57,285 bases of DNA from Lysobacter enzymogenes. GTDB lineage: Bacteria; Pseudomonadota; Gammaproteobacteria; Xanthomonadales; Xanthomonadaceae. The stretch lies in the NCBI RefSeq assembly GCF_900106525.1, contig NZ_FNOG01000002.1, positions 285,105-342,389 of the forward strand, written 5' to 3'. A program made the position numbers and the translations under genes. Below are positions 51,467 to 57,285 of the stretch, piece after piece. The notes below the pieces were generated by a model that was given only the letters and a program-made list of their open reading frames with translations, was not told the DNA's origin and ran no database searches. Within the stretch, counting starts at the first letter, position 1. Each line of letters starts with the position of its first letter.

Positions 51467-51856
51467 TTGCGCTCCGCGCTGCGCCGCCGCCTGCTGCTGG
51501 CCGCGCGCACCGACGCGCTGGCCGCGCTCGACGGCGACACCTGGCGCAGCCGCTGCCTGCACTGCCGCCGCGCCCTGGCGCTGCGCGCCGACGGCGAAGC
51601 GCTGGGTTCGACCTCGCTGGAACACGTCGTGCCCAGCGCCTGGTTCGGCCGCCGCGCCGCGGCGGAGCTGACCGCACGCGTGGGCAACGACGCCGACGAC
51701 CCGCGCAACCTCGCCCTCGCCTGCGCGCCGTGCAACCACGGCAAGGGCTGCAGCCACGACGCGCGCGGCCCGGGCGACGAGCGCGCGCGCGAGGTGGTCG
51801 CGGCCTTGCTCGATGCGCGCCTGATGCGCTGGCGCGAGCCCGACGCGGGCGATTGA
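51467..51856 (+). CDS. small HNH endonuclease-like protein
   Basis: A 129-residue basic protein with an HNH/zinc-finger layout: CLHCRR, then TSLEHVVPSAWFG with the catalytic His, then NLALACAPCNHGKG with a second Cys pair and the metal-binding HNH core. The two CxxC pairs would hold a structural zinc. The start is uncertain: TTG at 51467 is the first available codon. It lies 81 bp after kbl on the same strand. The role is unknown; small HNH proteins act in DNA repair, mobile elements or restriction, and no partner gene is near. Confidence 0.7.
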   Translation: MRSALRRRLLLAARTDALAALDGDTWRSRCLHCRRALALRADGEALGSTSLEHVVPSAWFGRRAAAELTARVGNDADDPRNLALACAPCNHGKGCSHDARGPGDERAREVVAALLDARLMRWREPDAGD

Positions 51857-51966
51857 AGCGGATCACGAGCCCCTTGAGAGGGGCCGACTGAAACCCATCC
51901 GATTGCGACGGACCGGCCGAACCGGGCCGATCGCATCGACCCGATCCGTCCGAACCGCAGCGGCGC

Positions 51967-52497
51967 TTATTGCTGCGCCGCGATCATTTCCTGTTCCAGC
52001 TGGATCATCCTGGCCGTCAGCAGGCCCAGGCTCTGGTCGGCGAGCACCAGGTCGAGCTGCGAGGTCGGCTGTATGCTCAGGATCATCAGCCGCGTCTGCA
52101 GTTGCAGGGTCAGGCTCCTGGCCACGTCGCTGTAGTTCACCGCCTGCTGCTGCGCCGCGCCGTTGAGATACAGGCCGTTGTCGAGCGTGTGCTGGTTGTC
52201 GTTGCGCAGCATCACCAGGTGCGAGGACATCAACTGCGCCTGCGTCTTGGCCAACGTGAACGACACCGCGGCGGGCGTGCTCTGCCCCATCTGCAGCTGC
52301 ATCTTGGCGATGGTGTAGTTCTGCTTGAGCGAGGCGAAGCTCTGCTTGGCGATCGCGAGCCGCTGATCGGCCGCGGCCGGGTCGGCGCTGGCGCCGTGGG
52401 CGAACAGCATCAGCAGCGTCAGCGCGACGGCGCGCAGCGCGGCGAACGGCGCGCTCGCGCGGCGGCGGGCGGCGGATAAAGCGATCGTGTGCGACAT
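51967..52497 (-). CDS. secreted helical protein, paralog D of a four-gene family
   Basis: A 176-residue protein with a signal peptide (RAVALTLLMLFAHGASA) cleaved before DPAAADQRL. The mature part is almost entirely alpha-helical and Gln-rich (NYTIAKMQLQMGQSTPAAV, LNGAAQQQAVNYSDV). It shares the signal peptide style, the ADP start and a VSFTLAKTQ segment with its three upstream neighbours but is the most diverged, with LYLNGAAQQQAV where they have QYxxxQALERA. AGGAG precedes the ATG. It is the last gene of the row in transcription order. No known family recognised. Confidence 0.78.
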   Translation of the reverse strand: MSHTIALSAARRRASAPFAALRAVALTLLMLFAHGASADPAAADQRLAIAKQSFASLKQNYTIAKMQLQMGQSTPAAVSFTLAKTQAQLMSSHLVMLRNDNQHTLDNGLYLNGAAQQQAVNYSDVARSLTLQLQTRLMILSIQPTSQLDLVLADQSLGLLTARMIQLEQEMIAAQQ

Positions 52498-52618
52498 CGT
52501 AGGTTCTCCTGGTCTGGAACGAGCGGGTACACCGCTCGCCTCAGCGCGCGGCATCGATGCGGCCGTGATGATCGAAAGAGCCGGCGCCGGCGGGCCGCAG
52601 TCGCCGGCGCCGGACGCG

Positions 52619-53152
52619 TCAGGCTTGGCTCAAGGCCAGGTCGAGTTCCAACGGCGCGAGCAGCCGGTCGAACTGGGCGCGCTGGGCGTCGATCAATGCG
52701 CGCCCGATCGGGCTAGGCTGCAACGTCATCTGCACCAGCGAAGCATCGATGAAATCGGCGCTGTCCTTGACCCGCCCGCATCTCACCCGCGCCCGCTCCA
52801 ACGCCTGCGCGTCGGTGTACTGCCCCTGCTCGCGCGATTTGCGCACCTCCACCAGCACCTCGGCCAGACTCAGGCTGATCGCGGTGGTATTGGCGCGCGC
52901 CAGCGCGAAGCTCGCCACCGCGTCCGCGGTCTGGCCGCTGTCCATATACGCATAGGCCTCCTGCAGATTCGTCTCCAGTGCGGAGCGCTCGTCGCGGACC
53001 TGCTGCATCAGCCGCTCGGTCTCGACCGGATCGGCCTGCGCGGCGGTGCAGAACAACAGCGCGGCCATCAGCGCGAACGCGCGCAACGCGGCGATGGGGG
53101 CGCCGGCGCGCTGGTACGCGCCCCGGCGAACGGCGAGGGTCGTCTCGAACAT
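52619..53152 (-). CDS. secreted helical protein, paralog C of a four-gene family
   Basis: A 177-residue protein: signal peptide (ALRAFALMAALLFCTAAQA), then ADPVETERLMQQVRDERSAL and a helical body. The family block is KSREQGQYTDAQALERAR; two further segments (FALARANTTAISLSLAEV and IGRALIDAQRAQFDRL) match the other members. AAAGGAC precedes the ATG. The gap to the next upstream gene is 81 bp. No enzyme motif, no membrane helix after the signal peptide, and one Cys in the mature part (RVRCGRV). Confidence 0.8.
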   Translation of the reverse strand: MFETTLAVRRGAYQRAGAPIAALRAFALMAALLFCTAAQADPVETERLMQQVRDERSALETNLQEAYAYMDSGQTADAVASFALARANTTAISLSLAEVLVEVRKSREQGQYTDAQALERARVRCGRVKDSADFIDASLVQMTLQPSPIGRALIDAQRAQFDRLLAPLELDLALSQA

Positions 53153-53233
53153 GTTCAGTCCTTTGAAGTGGAAACGGTGGCGCGGCGGCCGCTACGGCGA
53201 GGCTGTGATGCGGCCCCGCCGCGCGGACGCGCC

Positions 53234-53770
53234 TCAGGCTTCGGCCATCGCCTGTTCGAGCTCGCGCATGCTCGTGTTGAACAACTCGATATGGATGTTC
53301 AGCAGTTGCCGGGTGACAGCCGTCGGCGGCCGCTCCATTTCCAGCGTCAACAGGTAGATCTCGACGGACTGGATCCGCTGCCTGGCTTGATTGCCATGCT
53401 GGATCGCGCGCTCCAGCGCCTGCAGGTTGTTGTATTGCCCGGCGTCGCGCGAGGCCAGGTTTTCCTGATGCAGTTGCTTCAGTCTCTGGTTGATCTTGAC
53501 CGTATCGATCCGGGCCGTGATCAGGGCGACCGCGGCCTGGTTCGGGCTGATATCGAGATACAAGTTCACTTGCTGCATGTGCACGTCGAACACCTGACGG
53601 TCGACGTGGATCTTCTGCATGATCTGAGCGGCCACCACCGGGTCGGCCTGGGCGCCGGCGCTGAACAACAGCACCGTCGCCAATGCGGCGGCGCGCAGGC
53701 TGGAGATCAGGGGGGCGCCGGCGCGCTTGCGCGGGACGGATGTGGCGAGGGCGGAGGCGATTTGGAACAT
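53234..53770 (-). CDS. secreted helical protein, paralog B of a four-gene family
   Basis: A 178-residue protein: signal peptide (SLRAAALATVLLFSAGAQA), then ADPVVAAQIMQKIHVDRQVF. The conserved block is ASRDAGQYNNLQALERAI, followed by QARQRIQSVEIYLLTLEMER and PPTAVTRQLLNIHIELF. Close to paralog A in the C-terminal half (YLLTLEMERPP against YLLTLQMERPP), so these two are the most recent duplicates. AGGAGAACCTC precedes the ATG. No function can be assigned. Confidence 0.82.
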   Translation of the reverse strand: MFQIASALATSVPRKRAGAPLISSLRAAALATVLLFSAGAQADPVVAAQIMQKIHVDRQVFDVHMQQVNLYLDISPNQAAVALITARIDTVKINQRLKQLHQENLASRDAGQYNNLQALERAIQHGNQARQRIQSVEIYLLTLEMERPPTAVTRQLLNIHIELFNTSMRELEQAMAEA

Positions 53771-53848
53771 GAGGTTCTCCTTGAATGTGATGGCTCGATT
53801 GCGCAACCGCGGCGAGGCCGCATCACGGCCTCGCCGCCCGGACACGGA

Positions 53849-54376
53849 TCAGGCCTCGCTCATGGCGCGTTCCAGTTCGCGCATCTTCGCCTCGTACAAC
53901 TGGAACTGCATATCGAGCAGGGTCCGGGTGATCTGCGACGGCGGCCGCTCCATCTGCAGCGTCAGCAGATAGCTTTGGATCATCTGCATGCGCTGGCGGG
54001 CGACGGTGCAGTACGAGATCGCGCGCTCCAGCGCCTGCAGATCGGTGTACTGCCCCGCTTCGCGCGAATTGCGCAGTTCGTTGCCGAGCTGGACCATCTT
54101 GGCGTTGATGGCGATCGCTTCCGAGTACGCCATCGACAGACTGAACTGCGCCGCCTCGACATTGCCGGCGTTGAGATACATGTTCACGTACACCATGTGC
54201 GAATCCAGCACGGCGCGCTGGGTGCGCACCACTTGCATAAGTTGCTCGGCGCGCACCGGATCGGCCTGAACGCCGGCGCTGAACAACAGCGCCGCAGTCA
54301 ACGCGAACGCACGCAAGGCGGCGAAGAAGGCGCCGGCGCGCTGGCGCGCGGGAACGGCAATCGACATCAGCGACAT
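53849..54376 (-). CDS. secreted helical protein, paralog A of a four-gene family
   Basis: A 175-residue protein and the first gene of the row. Signal peptide (ALRAFALTAALLFSAGVQA), then ADPVRAEQLMQVVRTQRAVL. The mature part is helical, with NSREAGQYTDLQALERAI and YLLTLQMERPPSQITRTL shared with paralog B. It ends in KMRELERAMSEA, as B ends in SMRELEQAMAEA. AAGGAG precedes the ATG at 54376; a second in-frame ATG at 54367 is less well placed. The four genes are spaced 78-121 bp apart on one strand with no terminator between them. Confidence 0.82.
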   Translation of the reverse strand: MSLMSIAVPARQRAGAFFAALRAFALTAALLFSAGVQADPVRAEQLMQVVRTQRAVLDSHMVYVNMYLNAGNVEAAQFSLSMAYSEAIAINAKMVQLGNELRNSREAGQYTDLQALERAISYCTVARQRMQMIQSYLLTLQMERPPSQITRTLLDMQFQLYEAKMRELERAMSEA

Positions 54377-54819
54377 GGAATTCTCTCCTTGAACGGGGAA
54401 CGGGGAACGGGGCATGGGTTCGCCTGCGAGCCGATGCCGCAGCGCGCGTCGCGCGGATGCGCGCGCCGCTGCGACGAGCGCGCGCAAGCGAGCACGCGGG
54501 CGTAGGCGTGTGTGCGGCCGGGGGGCCGCGAGGGGTCGAGCGAGCTTGTCGTCATCCGGCCTGCGCGCGGGGCGAGGCCCGGGCCGGCGTGGCACCTCCT
54601 TGTTTTCGCACCGTCTTCCTGTTCGCGCCGGCGGATCGCACACGCCGGCGCTGACGGCGCCCTGCCTCGACTCTAGCCGCAGGAAGCCGCGGCGACTGGT
54701 ACTGGAGTCGGATTTCCGAGGCGCTGCACGCGCAATGGCGCGGCGCGAGCGCGAACTGCGTCAAATTTTTCGCAATGGCGTGCGCGCGACGCGCAATGCC
54801 GGCGCCCCAGCCTCAGGCT
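54377..54819. other. 443-bp intergenic region upstream of the four-gene row
   Basis: This should hold the promoter of the paralog row, but no clear -35/-10 pair is visible. It contains three direct copies of GAACGGG at 54391-54412, just upstream of the AAGGAG site. Near 54730-54800 CGCAATG appears three times around an AAATTTTTCG stretch, which may end transcription of the pseudouridine synthase gene on the minus strand. No gene is seen. Confidence 0.45.
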
Positions 54820-55557
54820 TCAACGCAGCTTGCGCAGATCGTCTTCGTCCAGCACGCGCCACTGGCCCTTGGGCAGCTCGCCCAGCGGCAGCTCGCCGAT
54901 GGCGACCCGGACCAGCCGCAGCGTTTCCAGCCCGAACGCGGCCAACAGCCGGCGGATCTGCCGGTTGCGTCCCTCGTCGAGCACGATCTCCAGCCACGCG
55001 TTCTTCTCGCCGCTGCGCAGCAGCCGCACCGACTTGGCGCGCAGCCGCTCGCCGTCGTCGTCCACGCCCGCTTCCAGCGCGCGCAGCTGCGCCTCGTCGG
55101 GAATCGCATCGACCTGGACGCGATAGGTCTTGTCCGGCCCAAGCTCGGGGTCGGTGATGCGCGCGGCCCATTGCGGGTCGTTGCAGAACAGCAGCAGGCC
55201 TTCGCTGGCCTTGTCCAGCCGCCCGACCGGCGCCAGCCACGGCAGCGGCGCGCCGTCGAGTTCGGCGCCGTCGAGGCAGCGGTAGACGGTGTCGCGGCCG
55301 CGCTCATCAGCGGCGGTGGTGACCAGCCCGCGCGGCTTGTTGAGCATCAGATAGAACCGGCGCGCATCGCCGAGGTCGGCGCCGTCGACGCGGATGCGCT
55401 GGCGGCCTTGCACGATCGCGAACTCGGGATCGCGCACGATCCGCCCGTCCACCGACACCCGCCCCTGCGCGATCCAGCGCGCCGCCTCGCTGCGCGAGCA
55501 CACGCCCTGCTTGGACAGCACGCGGGCGAGGCCGTGACGGGGCGGGGTCTTGTTCAA
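54820..55557 (-). CDS. pseudouridine synthase, RsuA/RluB/RluF family
   Basis: A 245-residue rRNA-modifying enzyme. The N-terminus is an S4 RNA-binding domain (GLARVLSKQGVCSRSEAARWI, then VSVDGRIV). The catalytic domain has FYLMLNKPRGLVTT and the catalytic Asp115 in PVGRLDKASEGLLLF. Later conserved segments are YRVQVDAIPDEAQLRALEAG and DEGRNRQIRRLLAAFG. The S4 domain excludes RluE; the RluB/RluF or RsuA type cannot be separated by eye, so the target rRNA position is open. Confidence 0.92.
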   Translation of the reverse strand: MNKTPPRHGLARVLSKQGVCSRSEAARWIAQGRVSVDGRIVRDPEFAIVQGRQRIRVDGADLGDARRFYLMLNKPRGLVTTAADERGRDTVYRCLDGAELDGAPLPWLAPVGRLDKASEGLLLFCNDPQWAARITDPELGPDKTYRVQVDAIPDEAQLRALEAGVDDDGERLRAKSVRLLRSGEKNAWLEIVLDEGRNRQIRRLLAAFGLETLRLVRVAIGELPLGELPKGQWRVLDEDDLRKLR

Positions 55558-55668
55558 GGCGGGTCCGGGGATTCCAGGGGCGGCGCAGCGGCCTCGCGCA
55601 TTATCGCAGTCGTCGCCGCGGTGGTGGCCGGGTTCGTGTGCACGCGCCCGCTACGCGGCTGCCGCAGT

Positions 55669-55880
55669 TGTGGGAGGGACTTCAGTCCCGACGCTTTTGT
55701 TGCGCAACGCCGCGAACCGAGCGGAAAGCGCCCGGGCTGAAACCATTCCCACAAAAAGCCAGGGCCTCTGCCGCGACCGCGATGGCTTGGCGCAGCGATG
55801 CTTTTTCGCGGATCGCTGCGAATCGACATGCGCGGCGATCCGACACGAAAGCATCGGGGCTCAAGCCCCGCCCACAGCAG
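55669..55880. repeat. family-B repeats: one inverted pair and one extra inverted copy
   Basis: Arms at 55669-55700 and 55723-55755 form a pair with some mismatches. A further inverted copy lies at 55845-55880. They fill most of the 383-bp gap between the pseudouridine synthase and the secreted hypothetical protein. No gene is seen there. Confidence 0.8.
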
Positions 55881-55892
55881 CCAGAAAACGAA

Positions 55893-55918
55893 ACGGCCGC
55901 GGGCGAAGCCGCGGCCGT
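55893..55918 (-). terminator. rho-independent terminator
   Basis: Perfect 10-bp arms ACGGCCGCGG (55893-55902) and CCGCGGCCGT (55909-55918). On the minus strand TTTCGTTTTC follows. It ends the gene 55941-56465. Confidence 0.85.
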
Positions 55919-55940
55919 CGTCGTTCGCCGCGGGCGCGGC

Positions 55941-56465
55941 TTACTTCTTTTTCTTGCCTTCCTCGGCCTTCGGCGGCTCGGCCTCGGCGACCGGCGCGGC
56001 AGCCGCGGCGGCGGCGCCCGGCGCGCCCTTGGCCACGCGCACGCCCTTGGCCTTCATCCAGGCGGCGAACTCGTCGGCGGTCATGCGCTTGCCGCCCTGG
56101 CTCATGTCGAAGCGCCACGGGGTGTTGTCGAATTCGGTCTGCGGCTTGTAGGCGGCCGGGTCGTTGGCCGAGGGCATGCCGGTCGAGGCCGGCGTGGCCT
56201 TGGCCACGGTGCAGGCGTCGAGCTTCATGCGCAGCAACACCTGGTCGACCGACAGCGCTTCGTCCAGCGCTTGCGACAGCACGCCGGTCGGCGCGCCGAG
56301 CTGATGCGAGGGCGCGACCAGTTCCGGCGCCACCGGCGCGATCAGGGTCGGCTGCACCGGTTGCGCGCGCGAGGCGGTCAGCGCAGCGCAGTTGGCGGCG
56401 CTGGTCTGCGCCTGCGCGGATGCGGCGATCAGGATCAAGGACGTGGCGGCAAGCAGTCGGCGCAT
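55941..56465 (-). CDS. secreted protein of unknown function
   Basis: A 174-residue protein with a signal peptide (MRRLLAATSLILIAASAQAQ). The mature part has two cysteines (ANCAALTASR and DACTVAKATP), a central TPWRFDMSQGGKRMTADEFAAWMKAKGVRVA segment and an Ala/Pro/Glu-rich low-complexity end terminating in GKKKK. No family recognised. A GGAGAG site precedes the ATG. It is monocistronic with its own terminator. Confidence 0.75.
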   Translation of the reverse strand: MRRLLAATSLILIAASAQAQTSAANCAALTASRAQPVQPTLIAPVAPELVAPSHQLGAPTGVLSQALDEALSVDQVLLRMKLDACTVAKATPASTGMPSANDPAAYKPQTEFDNTPWRFDMSQGGKRMTADEFAAWMKAKGVRVAKGAPGAAAAAAAPVAEAEPPKAEEGKKKK

Positions 56466-56704
56466 AAGAGACTCTCTCCAGGTCGGCGCGGGACGGAACC
56501 GGCGCGAAGGCGATGGCTCGCGCGCGCGGTCGTCGGTGCGCGCCAGTGTAGGCGGCCGTGCCGGATCGGACAACCCGCAAAATCAGGCATTTATCGGCTT
56601 TTCTTATGAATGGGCCGAACTGCGGGACGCAAGCTCGTGTGGCGGCTTGGATCGCCGTCTGTCGCCGGCGTGAGCGTCGCGATGCGTCGACGAAGCCGCG
56701 CGCT

Positions 56705-56836
56705 CTTGTGGGAGGGGCTTCAGCCCCGAAGCTCTTGTTTCAGATCGCCGCGATCCGAGCCCAAGAGCTCCGCACAAAATCAAAAAAACCGCGATCTGAA
56801 ACAAGAGCCTCGGGGCTGAAGCCCCTCCCACAAAAG
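56705..56836. repeat. long inverted pair of family-B repeats
   Basis: Arms of about 44 bp at 56705-56748 and 56793-56836 match almost perfectly, including the CAGATCGC inner flank. The 44-bp centre holds a further partial copy (GAGCCCAAGAGCTCCG). It is the longest family-B structure in the window. Apart from it and the terminator at 56873-56901, the gap 56466-56940 shows no gene. Confidence 0.92.
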
Positions 56837-56872
56837 CAGATACCTCTTATCCAAAAACTGCGGCCACAAAAA

Positions 56873-56901
56873 AGGAAGCCCGGCACGAGGCCGGGCTTCC
56901 T
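56873..56901 (-). terminator. rho-independent terminator of the OmpA-family gene
   Basis: Perfect 12-bp arms AGGAAGCCCGGC and GCCGGGCTTCCT with loop ACGAG. On the minus strand a T-run follows. It lies 40 bp past the OmpA-family stop. Confidence 0.93.
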
Positions 56902-56940
56902 GGTCTTGCCACGTGCGCCGCGAACGGCGCGCGCTGCCGC

Positions 56941-57285
56941 TTAGTTCTGAGCGTTGAGCTCGGTGCGGCGGTTCTTCTCGCTCTTGCAGCCCGGCAGGGT
57001 CTGCGGGGTCTGCTCCAGCGGACGGCTCTCGCCGTAGCCGACCGGACCCGCCAGGCGACCGGCGTCGACGCCGTTGCTGGTCAGGAAGTCGTACACGGCC
57101 TTGGCGCGGCGCTCGGACAGCTTCTGGTTGTACGCATCCTTACCGCACAGGTCGGTGTGACCGGCGACTTCGACGCGCAGGCTCGGGTTGCGCTTCAGGA
57201 TCTCGGCGGCCTCGTTGAGGATGGCCACGGCGTCCGGACGCAGGGTCGCCTTGTCGAAATCGAAGTTCACGCCCTTCAGGTCGAT
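56941..57285 (-). CDS. OmpA family protein, C-terminal peptidoglycan-binding domain (5' end outside window)
   Basis: The visible 114 residues are an OmpA-like domain: VNFDFDKATLRPDAVAILN, then VEVAGHTDLCGKDAYNQKLSERRAKAVYDFL and the YGESRPLE segment, ending in RRTELNAQN. The Asp of GHTD and the Arg of SERRAKAV are the usual ligands of diaminopimelate in peptidoglycan. The frame is open to the window edge (IDLKG precedes VNFDF), so the N-terminal barrel or other domain is cut off; the GTG at 57270 is an internal Val. A Cys pair (DLCGKD and PGCKSE) may form a disulfide. Confidence 0.9.
   Translation of the reverse strand: MDLKGVNFDFDKATLRPDAVAILNEAAEILKRNPSLRVEVAGHTDLCGKDAYNQKLSERRAKAVYDFLTSNGVDAGRLAGPVGYGESRPLEQTPQTLPGCKSEKNRRTELNAQN

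Noticed and set aside
56604-56944. Short open frames on both strands across the family-B repeat
   Set aside because: They translate the inverted repeat itself (repeated ASGLKPLPQ-like stretches) and recur at every other family-B copy.
1-57285. tRNA, rRNA, prophage or insertion sequences
   Set aside because: No tRNA cloverleaf, rRNA segment, integrase, transposase or terminal inverted repeats of an IS were recognised by reading; a covariance-model scan would be needed to exclude small RNAs.

Overview
The window is a GC-rich chromosomal segment of ordinary housekeeping and secretory genes. The best fit is a Lysobacter-like member of the Xanthomonadaceae. Reasons: an Ax21-like outer-membrane protein, the gene order folC / SPOR protein / cvpA / purF, three S46 dipeptidyl peptidases side by side, small secreted peptides resembling DUF6289, and dozens of interspersed palindromic repeats of the type common in that family. 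The assignment is inferred from gene content; no rRNA, tRNA, CRISPR array, prophage or insertion sequence was recognised.

Layout. 1-11 kb: dispersed histidine-utilisation genes (hutU, hutF, hutI) with a TetR regulator, small secreted proteins, a nucleotide pyrophosphatase-like lipoprotein, and an alkylation-repair pair (AdaA-AlkA fusion overlapping ogt). 11-15 kb: a secreted M19 dipeptidase overlapping an uncharacterised Cys-rich gene, an Ax21-like protein, and ribosomal protein bTHX. 14.7-20.2 kb: a zinc-homeostasis block with a MerC-domain membrane protein and a ZnuD-like TonB receptor diverging from a shared Zur box, and a zur gene 2.5 kb further on. Between them lie a MarR regulator, a tandem repeat array and an MFS transporter. 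20-30 kb: gltX, lpxH, a TonB-dependent receptor, an uncharacterised membrane protein, a DPP4-like S9 peptidase and a DUF455 ferritin-like protein. 30-38 kb: purF, cvpA, a double-SPOR protein, folC and two tandem TonB-C-domain proteins. 38-40 kb: serA translationally coupled to a histidine-family phosphatase. 40.5-49 kb: three tandem small secreted two-cysteine peptides, then three S46 peptidases. 49-51.9 kb: tdh, kbl and a small HNH protein. 52-54.4 kb: four tandem paralogous secreted helical proteins that I cannot assign to a family. The window ends with a pseudouridine synthase, a secreted hypothetical protein and a truncated OmpA-family gene.

How the parts fit. HutU, HutI and HutF are three successive steps of histidine breakdown; hutH and hutG are not in this window. 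Zur, its operator, ZnuD and the MerC protein form a plausible zinc-uptake circuit. The S46, S9 and M19 peptidases are all exported and would together degrade proteins to dipeptides and amino acids. Tdh and Kbl convert threonine to glycine plus acetyl-CoA.

The most interesting items are the Zur switch, the four-paralog secreted family, the triplet of two-cysteine peptides, the S46 triplet with divergent specificity residues, a 55-bp tandem array with a 111-bp higher-order period, and a recurring TANNNT box 6-7 nt before start codons that suggests leaderless mRNAs.
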